Positions 12,536 to 25,161 of a DNA stretch of 64,000 bases are shown piece by piece. The stretch lies in assembly GCF_042100115.1 (NCBI RefSeq), contig NC_091275.1, positions 248,001 to 312,000 of the forward strand, written 5' to 3'. The DNA is from Alternaria dauci. Its lineage: Eukaryota > Ascomycota > Dothideomycetes > Pleosporales > Pleosporaceae. The notes beneath the pieces were generated by a model. That model did no database searches. It saw only the letters and a list, made by a program, of their open reading frames with translations, and was not told where the DNA came from. How positions within the stretch are numbered: position 1 is the first letter of the stretch; each line of letters begins with the position of its first letter. The position numbers and the translations under genes are program-made.

Positions 12536-15500
12536 AAACTAGGGGAAGTGCGAGTAGTTAAAGAACTATTAGGCTTAGGGGTAGCGTAGGAAAAAGAGGC
12601 CCTATAGAAACTAGCTAAACGGTGTTTAGCTATAGAAAAATAACTATAACATATACTCCTTTTAATATTTCTATATCTACCTACTACATTAAGCACCTGT
12701 TCCTAATAGAGAATTAGTAACGAAATACTCTACTACACTAAGTTCTAATAACTAACTACTAATATAGGACTAAATAAGATTAGTCTTATTACCTCCCTTT
12801 ATAACTCCCTATCCTATAAATTATAATAAGTAATAGTTAGGGAAGTATTACCTAATAACCTTAATAACTACGCTAATCTTATCTTTATATATAATAATAA
12901 CCTTTACTTCTTACCTAACTACTTATACTACCCCTTAGCCACTTATCTTAATATAATAAAAATTAATACTTTAAATTACGCCCCTATTAGTACTACTAAA
13001 TACTAGAAGAGAATTAAGGATAGTTACTACTTTAAGTATAACTAGAAGGGCTATATCTTAAGAGATTATAGTATTCCTCTTCTAACTTAGTATATCTAAT
13101 TATATAGTATATATAATTATAACTATACTTAATCTACTAAATCTATTACTTTAGGATCTACTAGGTCTTTAAGGTCTAAGGGATAATACTCTTATAATTA
13201 ATCTTAGAAAGAAAAGATATTATCCTAAGGATAAGTTACTCCTTAAGACTATATATTTATTAAATCTTTACTAAACTCTAGTCTAAGCTATAACCTAATA
13301 CTTAGAAATACTATATTATAATATACTATATAGTTTAGTAAGGTAACGTAAAGAGTAATCTTAACGCCCTTATAGATACTAGAGCTATAAGTATTAGTTA
13401 TATTTATAGAGATATTACGCGCCGCCTAAACCTTTATTAAGACTTACTACTTTATATTATTTACCCTACTAGATTTACTAGAACTATACTTAATAGTAGA
13501 GAAGTATCTTATACTATTACCTTAGAACTATAATATAATAACTATAATAAGTCTATATAACTCTTTATTATAAATACTAGTTAATATAAGTTAATTCTTA
13601 GCTAGCTATATATAAATAAGTATTAGGTAAACCTAGACTATACTAGTAAGAAACTAGTCTTTACTACTTAATAATACTTAGAATACTATCTTAAAGCTAC
13701 TTAAACCCCTATCTTATCTCCTAATAGATAGTAGGGTAGTAATAGTAAGACTTATACCTAAACCCTAAAACTTAAATATACGCTATAATAATAGTATAAC
13801 TACTAAGAAGTAAAGATAAACTACTAGCTAAATAAACCTATACCTAAACCTATTACTAATATAACCCCTAATAATACTCTATTAGGTAATAAGTAGTATA
13901 ACTTATTAGAGCTATAGCTAGAACTTAATATCTACTATATAGGTACTACTCTATTTATAAGTCTAGTATATAGAAAAGGCTATAAAATCTATACTATTAG
14001 TATTACTAATATTAATAAGGTACTAGCTAAGAAGAAGTATACTAACCTACTTATAAAGGTTCTACCTAAATATTATTACTTAATAGATATCTTCTTATAA
14101 GAGAATTCTAATAAACTACCTATCTAATAGTTATTTAACTATAAGATTAAACTAATACTAAGTAAATAATATAGTTTTAGCCTACTATATAGTATATCCT
14201 AGAATAAGCTAAAGGGACTATAAAAACACCTTAAAGACTATCTACTAAAAGGATTTATTTATATAAACTCCTCTTTAGTTACTTTACTTATTATCTTTAT
14301 TAAGAAACTTAGTAGTAGCCTATAGTTCTATATTAATTACTATACCCTAAATACTATTACTATTAAGAACTATTACTTAATCCTATTAATCTAAGAGACT
14401 CTAAGTTAACTAAGTAAGGCTAAGTACTATATAAAGCTTGATATTATTACTACCTTTAATTAACTCTAGATTACTAAGGGAGATAAGTAGTTAATAGCCT
14501 TCTATACTTAATATAGGCTATTTAAATACCTAGTAATACCTTTTAGGTTAGCTAACGTACTAAGTATATTCTAGTACTTTATTAATAATATACTATATCC
14601 TTTCCTAGATATCTTCTATACTATATACCTTAATAATATCCTAATATATAGTAAGAACCTTTAGGAATATAAGGAATATATATAATTTATCCTAAGCGCC
14701 CTCTAAGAAGTAGGACTCTAATTAAATATAAATAAGTATAAATTTTACTAAGCTAAAGTTATCTACCTTAGTAATATAGTTAGAGTAAATAGAATATAAA
14801 TAGACTTAAAGAAAGTATAAGCTATTATAAACTAAGAGTACCTAAATAATATTAAGGATATTAGAGTATTTCTAAGGTTTATAAACTTTTATTAATAGTT
14901 TATAAATAGCTTCTTATATCTAGCTATACTATTTATAGCCCTAATAAAGAAAGAAACTAAGTTTCTCTTTAATAATAACTCCTAGAAGGCTTTTAATACT
15001 TTAAAGTATACCTTTACTACTACTCTAATACTATAATACTTTAACCTTAACCTCTTAATTATTATAGAAGTAGATACTTCTAACTATATTACTATAAGAG
15101 TACTCTCTTAAATAATACCTAATAGTACTCTATACTTAGTAGCTTATTACTTAAAAAGAATAAACTTAGTAGAAAATAACTATAAGATTTATAATAAGGA
15201 GCTACTTACTATTATTTATTACTTTAAATAATAGAGACCTAAACTAGAAAGTGCCTCCTTTCTAATTACTATACTTAGTAACTATAAAAACCTTTAGTAC
15301 TTTATAACTATAAAGTAGCTAAGCTACTATTAGGTTTACTAGTCTAAATACCTTTCTTAATTCTAGTTTATAAATATATACTAACTTAGTAAGTATAGTA
15401 AGAAGCTTAATACTCTTACTTACTATTTATAAAACTAGCCTATATAAGAAGAAGTATAAGAAGCTTATAAGTAAATACTACTATATCCTAAGCTATTCTA

Positions 15501-16297
15501 GAACCCTCCTATAATTAAACTAGTTAAAACTAATAGATTTATCTAAAAGATTATTAATAAAGGATATTAGCTAATACTTAATAAGTACTTAAAAGATCTA
15601 TTTATATATAAGACCTTATAGCTACTATATAATAGTACTTAATAATTAAAAACTATTACTTTAAGTAACTATAAAACCTATAATAGTTATCTCTACTATA
15701 AGAATAAGCTTATTATCCCTAATAATAATAAACTAAAAATTAAGATTCTCTAAGCTATTTAAAATACTCCCCCTAGTAGTTACTTAGGCTAAGGAAAAAT
15801 ACTTAAATTAATTTAATAAGAATACTACTAGCTCTAACTATTTAAGACTATCTAATACTATATATTTTATTATTATATTTATTATTACTCTAAAGTATTA
15901 TAAGAGAAGTACTATAAGTTATTAAAGCTACTACCTATACTAGAATAATATTAAGTAGATATCTTTATTAACTTTATAGTTAAACTCCTTAAATTAGAAG
16001 GATATAAGAATATTATAGTAGTAGTAAACTACTTATCTAAGTACTATTACTTAATCTTATATAGTAAGATAGAAGTACTTAATATAGTATATATATTCCT
16101 TTATTATATCTAGTATAACTATAGCCTTCTTAGTATAATTATCTCTAATAGAAGTAAGTAGTTTATATTTACTTTCTATAATAAGCTATATAGCTAGCTA
16201 AAGGTTAACCTATACCTCTTAACTAACTATTATCCTAAAACTAATAAGTAATTTAAGAATACTAATATAGTAATAGAATAAGTTTTATATATATATT

Positions 16298-17713
16298 TAA
16301 ATAATAAATATACTAGTAAAAGACGTAAGTATAACACTATTAAAAGACACTATAATAAATTATAGTAAAGGTTTATTTCCTAAATACTTATTTTTACTAT
16401 ATATAGCTATATATAGTTTAATAATAGATAGGTTAAAACTAAAGCCCTAAACTTTAGGTAGTTCTAGAGAGTTATAGTAGTATTAGGGAGAAGAGGAGTT
16501 AAAGTAAAAAAGGTGTTTTTTAGTTAATAACTATAGTTTATAGATTATATCTAAGTTTATAACTATAGTACTTAGGGCTATAGAAATATTTAAGTAACTA
16601 TTAGCTCTCTAAATTTCTAATTCTTAACTTCTACTTTAATACTCTATCCTAAAGCTTACTACTAAAGAGAAATACCTTCTTTAATACTATACGCCTTATA
16701 ATATATAACTATATTAAGGGCGTTAAGTAGCTATTCCTAGAGTTATAGACTATACTTAATATTAATATAAATATAAAGTACTAGTATACTAAAGATTAAA
16801 TTAGCTTAAACTATAATAATCTTAAGCCTTATAGTATCTTAAGCCTCTTCTTAGACACCTACCTCTCCTCTTTTAACTTATTAGATAATACTACTAAGGA
16901 GTAATATAAAATTCTCTTCTATATAGATAGCCTATTTACTATAACTCTTATTTACCTAGGTAGTATTACTTTACTAGCTAGTACTAGGATAAATATAGAA
17001 GTAAGGTTATCTATTACTATAGAGTAGAACGTTTATATTAAGAAGCTAAGTAATATAATAGTAGCTATAGGTATACTTATAATAGAGTAAGAAGCGTATA
17101 TTAAGATAGTTATAAGTAGGGACTATAATAGATAGCTAAAGTAGGTCCTTAGCTAGTTTATCCTTATCTTATAATTATATTAAGTAGGTATAGCTAATAA
17201 TTATACGTATAGGGTAGGTATTAAAAAGGTAGTAGATAATTAATTTAATAATAATAATAATAATATAGGAGGCTTAGGATATAGTATAATAGGAGTTAGG
17301 TACGTAGTAGCTATAGAGGAGTTTAGGTAATAGTACTACTAATATATAAGCTTTATAGCTACTTAAAGGGAATTATAATTATAATTATAATTATAATTAT
17401 AACTATAACTATAACTATAACTATAACTATAACTATAATTATAATAGTAGTAGTACTACTTATACTCTTAAAATATAATTACTATAATATAATAGAGCTT
17501 CTTAATCTCTAGGTAGTGTTAGTAGTAATTATAATAGTAGGGATATTAAGGTAGTATAGCTAGGTATAATATAGGTAGAGTAGATAGAGAGGTATTATAG
17601 GTAAAAAGAGACTTCTAAATACACTAGGATAGTTTAGGCTTAGTTTTAAAATTTCTTAGTAACGTAATATAAGATAATACTATAGGCCCTATCCCTAAGG
17701 CCTAGGGGGGTCT
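16298..17713. repeat. Unclassified RIP-mutated repeat, copy 1, inserted in Gypsy element B
   Basis: This 1.4 kb block begins TAAATAATAAATA and ends in a G-rich segment (AAGGCCTAGGGGGG). Left flank (about 230-300 bases), microsatellite and right flank (about 165 bases) recur in the same order at 18,780-20,108. It cuts the integrase of element B inside a TATATATA stretch, and that frame resumes immediately after it. No terminal inverted repeats or recognisable protein are seen, so it may be a non-autonomous element. The middle parts of the two copies differ. Confidence 0.65.
17370..17445. repeat. Hexanucleotide microsatellite (AATTAT/AACTAT)n
   Basis: About twelve head-to-tail six-base units, first AATTAT-type then AACTAT-type, inside copy 1 of the unclassified repeat. 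The two unit types differ by one C/T transition, so RIP may have converted part of the array. Confidence 0.85.
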
Positions 17714-18520
17714 TATATATATATATATAAACTATTAATAAGATAACTAAGTATAGTAACTCTTTATAGTATAGTTTAAAGTTAATAATACTATATTAGA
17801 ATCTATAGGAATCTCCTTAATAATAGCTTACTATAGTTAGAACCCTTAAATAGGCTTTAAGCTACTTATAAATAAGGTATACTTTACTTATTAGGTACTA
17901 TAAGCCTAGGAAGTAAATATAATAATTAATAAAATATAAGATATTACTAAATTTATCTATAAAGAAATAACTTAGGTATAAGCTCTATAGTAAGAATATA
18001 TAAATTATAAATAGCTACTTATACTAGCTTATATAGCTAGTAATAAAGTATAGCTAGATATATATAATATCTAAATAAAATAACTATTAAAGAAGCTTAA
18101 TTAGAAGATCTTAGGACCTTATAGAATTACTAAAAAGGTCTCTTCTTATATATACTACCTTAACTTACCTAAATCTATAAAGATATACCCTATCTTTTAT
18201 ATATCTCTCCTTTATCTTATAGCTAAGAAGGATAAGTATATTCTTAACTAGAATATACTATTACCTAAACCTATTATTGTAAATAATAAATAATAAAGAA
18301 TAATATTTTATTAATAGTATTAAAGGTCTCTACTTTAATAAGTATAGTAAGAGATATAAATACTATATAAAATAGATAAGTTATAATAAATTAACTTAGG
18401 AACTTACTTAGAATCTAAAAGATAGTATAGCTATAGCTACTTTCTATAGAAGATTTCTTAATATCTCTTAACTTATATACTTATAATTAATACTTACTAG
18501 AGCTTAAGAATAAGAGGGGG

Positions 18521-18780
18521 TACTATTATAGTAACTACTATAGTTACCTTAACACCTAATAATATTATAGAATCTAAGTTCTTTACTTAGTACCTAGATT
18601 CTATTAATTAACTTAGAAGAGCTTAAGTATTACGCTTAGGCCCTTATTTATAAATTCCTTACTACTCTTACTTAAACTTCTACTTCCTTATATAATATCT
18701 TATATTATACTATATATTATATATAGCTATAATTAATACTTCTTATAAGCCCTTAACTTATATACTTATAGCTTCTTATT
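18521..18780. repeat. 3' LTR (or its first part) of Gypsy element B
   Basis: It starts right after the polypurine tract with TACTATTATAGT, which would restore to a TG-initiated LTR, and runs into the second unclassified repeat. That repeat may have inserted within the LTR, since LTR-like sequence could continue after 20,108. The partner LTR was not found, so identity rests on position after the polypurine tract. Confidence 0.55.
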
Positions 18781-20108
18781 AAATAATAAATATATTAGTA
18801 AAAGATATAAGTATAATACTATTAAAAGATACTATAATAAATTATAGTAAAGGTATATTTCCTAAATACTTAGTTTTACTATATATAGCTATATATATTT
18901 AATAATAGATAGGTTAAAGCTAAAGCCCTAAACTTTAGGTAGTTCTAGAAAGTTATAGTAATATTAAGGAGAAGAAGAGTTTAAGAGGAAAAAGAGTTTT
19001 TAAACTATAGTTTAAAGCTTATATCTAAGCTTATAACTATAGTACTTAAGAATAAAGAAATATTTAAGTAACTACTTAAATTTTCTTCTCTTAACTACTA
19101 TACTTTAATATATTTAGTATATCTAGTAACTCTAATATAAAGGTTATTATATATAATATTATTATAAGTATAAAGTACTTAGTTTTAGAGAGCTTAGTAA
19201 CTCTCTTAGTAACTATAGTAGCTACTATTAAGTAGTATAGTAAGTATAAAGTTATTATTAAGATTAACCCCCTTAAAAGTAACCTTAAGTATAAGTTCTA
19301 AACTTAGATTTAATCTCTTAGCCTATTATATAGGTTTACTAAAAAAGAATTTAACTATATACTTAGGGACCTAGTATTTATTACTAAGGTCCTCTTTATA
19401 AGTACTACTATTATACTAGCTAGTAAAGGTATAAATAAAGCTAATAAGTTATTTACTCTTCTTTAAGATATATAAGTCTAGTATATATATAATATATAGG
19501 TTACTAATACTATAATAACTAATAAGTAGTATAAGTACTTAAAGGAGGTCTATAATAAGGACTTTAAGGATTAACTACTATATATTATAAATATTATTAA
19601 GGAGCTAAGATAGGTATAAGTAGTAGATAATTAATTTAATAATATAGAAGGCTTAGGATATAATATAATAGGATTTAAGTATATAATAGTAATAGGTATA
19701 GTATAATAGCTATAATAGCTTTAATAGCTATAGTAGCTATAGTAGTAATATATAAAAGTACCACTACTAATATATAGGCTTTATAGCTACTTAAAAGGAA
19801 TAATAATTATAATTATAATTATAACTATAACTATAACTATAATTACTATAATTATAATTATAATAATAACTATAACTATAATTACTATAATATAATAAAG
19901 CTTAATCTCTAGGTAGTATTAGTAGTAATTATAATAGTAAGGATATTAAGGTAGTATAGGGTATAATATAAAGGATAGATAGAAAGGTATTATAAGTAAA
20001 AAGAGACTTCTAAATATACTAGGATAGTTTAGGCTTAGTTTTAAAATTTCTTAATAATATAATATAAGATAATACTATAAGCCTTATCCCTAAGGCCTAG
20101 GGGGGCTT
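18780..20108. repeat. Unclassified RIP-mutated repeat, copy 2
   Basis: Second copy of the repeat at 16,298-17,713. Shared parts are the first 300 bases (from TAAATAATAAATA), a microsatellite at 19,801-19,890 and the last 165 bases ending in AAGGCCTAGGGGGG. The central 500 bases differ from copy 1. It lies at the 3' LTR of element B. Superfamily unknown. Confidence 0.65.
19801..19890. repeat. Microsatellite (AATTAT/AACTAT)n in repeat copy 2
   Basis: Imperfect array of six-base AATTAT and AACTAT units at the position equivalent to 17,370-17,445 in copy 1. Confidence 0.8.
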
Positions 20109-22560
20109 ATAATTCTTATACTAGTTAGTATTTTAACTTAGTATTATAGCTTATACCTTATTTAATAGAGGACTAATAGGACTTATATAGTAGGCGCTTA
20201 TATAACTATTTTCTTAATAACTCTAAGTAGTCTTTAAATAGTTTTAGTACTATAGCTAACTAAACTTACCTCTTTAGTCTTTAAAGAGCTTAATAGGCTT
20301 TTTCTTATTACTATAATATATATTCTTATAAAGGGTCTTATAAGTAGTAGGTCCTATACTTTAGTACTACTAAGGTATTATATAGGGCTTTTCTTTAGAT
20401 AGTATCTTATTTATAGACTAAAGTCTACTAGCTACCTAATATATATTTAGCGCTAGTATTATATAAGGCTAGTTACGTATTAACTAAGTATCTTATAAAG
20501 CTATAGTCCTAGGCTAGTAATCTTATAATAGCTTATACTTAGTTATTATCTAAAAGCCTTTTAGGTAATAGAGTAATACTAATCTTATATAGAGGGTTAA
20601 CCTACTTATATATAATAGAAGAGGTAGTTAAGGAGCTTAATACGCGTTATATTAATAGAGTCTTAGAGTAAGGCTCTACTAATTAAGATTAAATATAAAA
20701 TATAAAGAGGCTATACTTAAGGAGCTATTATATAGGTATACTATTATTATATTTAATAAGGAAAGAAGCTAAGGAAAGCTATAGTCTAAAGGCTATTTAG
20801 GAGGTAGTAGCTTAGAGTATTATTTATCTAGCGCGTAAGTATAGAATCTAAGTAAGCTACTTACTACTTAGATTTTATAAGTAGTATACCCTCTATACGT
20901 AACTAAGATCCTATTAAGGAATAAGCTAATTAGGCTTTAGCCTATTATAAAGCTTTATATCTAACCTCCCTAACCTTCTTCTACTATATCTATATCTTCC
21001 TCTCCTTAATAGTCTCTTCTATAATAATATTACTAATATAGGTGTTAATCTAATCCCTCTTAGATACTCTACTATCTTAGAATATATAGTAGAACTCTAG
21101 TAATTACTTATCTAACTTATTATAGACTACCTTAAGTAGCTACTAAGTATATATAAGGCTAGTATATTATACACTTATAAATAAATTAATTAGTACTAGT
21201 TTAGTTAAGGTTTTTAGACTATAATAGAAGACTTCCTAAATAAAAATTTAGAGGAAATCTATAGTATTTATATATAGTATAACTTAATTATATATAGTAA
21301 GATACTTAAAGTAAGTTAGTATTAGTATAAATATTAGAAGTAGCTAGGTTTTTATATAACCCTCTTTTAGTTATAGTAAATATACTATATCCTCCTCCCT
21401 TTATAATATATTATAATTATATTACTAGCTAATACTAGTAATCCTAATTAGGCCTACTAAGGTTTAATAGGTGTCTTTTTAGTTACCTTTAGTAAATTTT
21501 TTTAACTCTAGTTTTTATATATAGATATTAGAGCTTTACTACTCTAAAATACTAATTAGTCTAGCGTTTAAACTATATTTTTACTTTATCTTTTTTATTT
21601 ACTTTTATAATTAATAAGTAGAAGGATAGCTACTTTTTACTTTTTTAAAGTTCTATTTTAATAATACCCCCTTACTTATAGAAAATAAAAAACTATAAGT
21701 AGCTTACCCTTCTATATATAACGTCTTCTTTATAAGCTAGCGCGTTATACTATAAAGTAATCCTTAATATATATATTTTATATACTACTATTACTATAAG
21801 TATAAGCTTATTAACTATAGTATTATAAAGGTATATAAGATAAGAAACTTAATATCTTCTACCTATTAATACCTTAGTATAATAGGCGGAGGCCTAGGTA
21901 GGAGCTTTAGCTAGTTAGCCTTAGAGTTAGAATAGCTCTAGAGTTAGGATAGTTATCTATTATAGAATAGGTCTAAAGAGGGTAGGATCTCTTAGGTATT
22001 AAATAGTATTATATACCATAAGGAAGGTAAGGGTAAGAAAAGAAGCCTCTATATATATATTTATTCTCTATCTATACCTACTTTAGGTTCTTAGATAGGT
22101 AAGGCCTTATCTATAATATACTTTCTAATATACCTCTCCTACTATTATCTAGTAATATCTAATATTATATTATATTTTAGGGTAAAATACTTAGTAGAAG
22201 GAAAAGACGTATAGTTAGAAAAAACTAAGAAAGAAACCTAGTATAAATATACGAACTACTACTCTAGATATACTTATTACCTATATATATACCTTAGAAT
22301 ATCTCTATAAATTTAAATTTTAGTAAAGATATAACTAACTTATATAAATCTACTTTATAGATCTTATAGTACTCTAAACTCTACTAGTTATATATAGTTA
22401 ATATATCTATATCTTAGATAATTTAAAATAAATCTATAGATCTAAGGTACGTTACTACTAATATTACGTAAAGATAGATAGTATTATTTAGTCTTAGTAA
22501 CTTAATCTAATAAGTATAGTATCTATACGCGTAATACCTAGGTTTATATAATACCTACCT
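20109..22560. other. AT-rich RIP-mutated tract without an identifiable gene
   Basis: No reading frame gives a recognisable protein, even when stops are ignored. The tract is clearly RIP-affected, like its neighbours. The only landmark is 21,745-21,875, which matches part of the hAT element further right. The rest is probably older transposon remains. Confidence 0.6.
21745..21875 (+). repeat. Fragment shared with the hAT transposase 5' region
   Basis: About 130 bases match 37,961-38,094 in the hAT element in the same orientation with few differences. Homology stops sharply on both sides. In the hAT element this segment lies at the start of the transposase, where a BED-type zinc finger would be expected. 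It is therefore probably a relic of a related hAT copy buried in older repeats. Confidence 0.7.
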
Positions 22561-24545
22561 TTAATACTATAATACTATAACTTTAGTATAATATAACTCT
22601 ACTAATATAGATCTAATTTAAGAAGTAATTAAAGAAATTAAATTATATAAGCTAGGAGATAATTTCTTATATATAAAAGTTACTACTAAGTTTAATATTA
22701 ACTAGCGTACGCTTACTTAAAGATATTAGGGTAAAATAAGACCCTATAGTATTAGCTATTAATCCCTCTACCTATAATATAAACTTAAGCTTATATAATA
22801 TATTATAATACTTACTAAATAACGTTTACTACCTATAAGGATAATAATATAGTAGTTTACTTTATCTTTAGCTAGAAAAGAGGTTTTAAAAAGCTAGGTT
22901 ACCTACTTTATAAATAGGTATTTAGATAACCTTATTACTTAGTATAGTTAGGGGATAGACTAGTTATAGTATAAAGCTAATTTAAGGGCTAAGTATAGCT
23001 TATACTTTAAGCTTTTATATAAAAAGATAGTAGAGTATAACCTTATACTAACCTATATATTTAATATAGATAAGAAAGGATTTTAACTTAGAATACTTAG
23101 TAGAATAAAGTAGGTATTTAATAAGGTACTCTATAACTAAAAAAAAGTAACTTAGGCTCTTTAAGATAGCTTAACTAAGTAGATAACTATCTTAGCTTAT
23201 ATTTATTTAGATAGCTTAGTTCTAAGTCCTTTACTTATCTTTAAAGGAGCTAATAGAGCTATTTAATCTAGCTAGATAGATACTATTAAAGTAGGTAACT
23301 ACTTAGTCTTTATTACCTTATCTCCCTCTAGTTAGAGTAATAATAATATTAGGTTAACTTAGCTTAAAGAAGTCTTTAAAAGAGAGACTAGAAGGTATAC
23401 TTTAACTAGCTATTAATTACTACTCCTTAATAGCTATAGATCTTATATAATAATAGATTTTATTAATTATTACTATAATAATAAGATCCTATTAGCTATA
23501 TTTCTATCTTATACTACCTATACACTTTAACTACTTAATATTAAGATATTTAAGCCTCTCTTAACTACTTATTTATCTAAACTAATAAACTTTCTTTAAT
23601 TAAGCTATAGTTTACTTAATATTAGTAAAGGAGACTTCTTCTTACTCTTTTAGAGAGCTTAGAGTAGTACCTTTAAACCTCTACCTATTAAAAGATTATT
23701 TAAAGTAACTAGTATATACTTACCTAACTTAGATACTATACTTAAGAAGTTTACTAAAGAAGTATTAGATTTAGATAAAAGCTTAACTTCTATACTTAGT
23801 AGAGAAGACTAGCTTAAGATTAAGTCTATTATATACTATATAGTAAAAGATTAAAGTAATAAGGATATTAAGAAGCTTTAATAAAGTTTATACTATATTA
23901 TAGCTTAAAATAGTATCCTCTAAAGAGAGATTAGGGGCCTTAGGGAGTCTTTAGCTATTAAAAAAAGGTATAATAATAAGTCCTATACCTTATAGCTTAA
24001 GAGTACTTAGGGGTATTATAGAGGAGCTATTTTTTAGTTACCTAAGCGTGTTTAATAAGCTTAGGATAATAAAGTATTATAATAATAATAAGCTATATAA
24101 TAATAACTTTAAAAAGTAGAGAGGAGATAGCTAAAGGAGTAAACCTACTATTATAAGCTTTAATTACTTAAGGTAAGGCGTATTAAATAAGAGAGATATT
24201 AGGAGGTATAAAAGAAAGAGTTAGCTAAAAAGATAACTAAAAAGTAATATTAGAAAGCGCTTTATAACTCTTAAAAAGCTATATAACTATCCTAAAAGAG
24301 TAAGTATAAAGCCTTATAAGCTCCTAAGATAGCTATAAAGTGTTAGAAGTATATTAGTAATACTATAGCTTTTATATAAGCCTTAGTAGTTATACTAGTA
24401 GCTCTACCCTAAAGAACTAAAATATAGTTAATCTACACCCCTAAAAAATATTCTAAGTAAGCTAAAACTTCTATAAGGCTATATATAGTATAAATCTAGC
24501 TTTATATAACTTTATTATAATTTTTAGTAGTATTATAGCTTCTTT
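22560..24545 (+). mobile_element. RIP-degraded Fot1/pogo-like (Tc1/mariner) DNA transposon
   Basis: The protein encoded here has the layout of fungal Fot1/pogo transposases: an N-terminal helix-turn-helix part, a DDE_1 catalytic core and a long basic, glutamine-rich tail. Base composition returns to normal just after the tail (about 24,546). Terminal inverted repeats and a TA target duplication could not be fixed by eye. Confidence 0.8.
22592..24460 (+). pseudogene. Fot1/pogo-like DDE transposase pseudogene
   Basis: Reading through TAG and TAA gives one continuous frame of about 620 codons with a proposed start now ATA. The first catalytic aspartate survives in NIDKKGF (GAT at 23,069). The second lies in the family motif D-G-H-G-S-H, which reads N-S-Y-R-S-Y at 23,429-23,446, all G/A or C/T transitions. 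The third, in the H-T-L-Q-P-L-D block near 23,520-23,545, also reads N. A lysine/glutamine-rich C-terminal tail follows. With two catalytic residues lost and many stops, the enzyme is dead. Confidence 0.82.
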
Positions 24546-24568
24546 TCTTATAAGGTTATAGTGTTATT

Positions 24569-24601
24569 ACCTAGGCATTACGCGAACCTAGGCATTACGC
24601 G
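24569..24601. repeat. Tandem 17-bp repeat at the AT-rich/GC-normal boundary
   Basis: Two adjacent copies of ACCTAGGCATTACGCG (24,569-24,585 and 24,586-24,601) mark the change from RIP-mutated sequence to normal composition. This could be a replication or insertion footprint, or a transposon end. Confidence 0.8.
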
Positions 24602-25161
24602 CACAGACACTGTAGCATGTTCAATAAGAGAACGCGCGTTTCCGAGCTTGCTTAGCGCCTTCGCCTTCGTCAGGCAGCGACGCCGCTTTACACGACAGAC
24701 CAGGGGAACGATCGACGGCCGAGGTCGTGCCACACACGGCATCGGCATCGAGCGGCATGTTACTCCAATAAATCGTGGCCCTTCTTAGCCTTGGCGGCCG
24801 AGAAATTTGCTCAAGCCATCGTGATTACGAGTAGGCGAGGGCTTGTCCCATTCGTGTTCTTATTCGTGGGTGCAGCTTGCGCTGCAACAATACTCTACGG
24901 TAGTGGCAGTTCGGATCAATCATGTTACTCTCAACCTGTGACCAACAACGACACGACCGGGGCCTGCGAAAATGATGCTCCTATCAGCAACACCTCAGTC
25001 CTACTACTGGGCTAATGCTCGCCCGAACTTTGTTCAAATTTCCCAACCCCCGTCCGTACGCCCCTGATAACTCTCTTAACCTTTCTTCCTGTCGTCTCCA
25101 TTACGTAGTTCTCGGATGCTGTTTGTCCCTGCCTGCTTGCTGTGTTGCCATTTCCATCATC

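Larger units (their letters stand above)
12760..18500 (+). pseudogene. Gypsy gag-pol pseudogene (element B), split by an insertion
   Basis: Visible landmarks: an aspartic protease near 13,370 (ALIDTRA, expected D-S/T-G-A); an RT start near 14,280-14,400 (FIKK...INYYTLN-like); the catalytic YLDD box read as YLNN at 14,626-14,637; and an integrase core near 15,990-16,270 with VVVNYLSKY and SNRSKQF, whose catalytic D positions read N. After the insertion the frame continues at 17,714, and near 18,330-18,440 a chromodomain-like stretch ends in a T-x-EP-x-NL pattern. Aspartate-to-asparagine changes and stops throughout fit RIP. The gene is non-functional. Confidence 0.82.
12536..18780 (+). mobile_element. 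RIP-degraded Ty3/Gypsy LTR retrotransposon (element B), interrupted
   Basis: A second Gypsy element, distinct from element A. Its protein runs from a gag-like region after about 12.7 kb, through protease, RT and integrase, to 16,297. The frame resumes after an inserted repeat at about 17,714 with the integrase C-terminal part and a chromodomain-like segment. A polypurine tract at 18,501-18,520 precedes the 3' LTR. A matching 5' LTR was not found, so the left edge is approximate. The inserted repeat (16,298-17,713) splits the integrase, so element B is older than that insertion. Confidence 0.83.

Noticed and set aside
12487..12696. 69-codon minus-strand ORF in the RIP block
   Set aside because: No homologue or motif is recognised. 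It lies at the presumed edge of a Gypsy element and is expected by chance in a locally GC-richer patch.
17375..17445. Possible CRISPR-like or telomeric array
   Set aside because: Simple head-to-tail hexamer without spacers and not a telomere unit. It is a microsatellite inside a transposon-like repeat.
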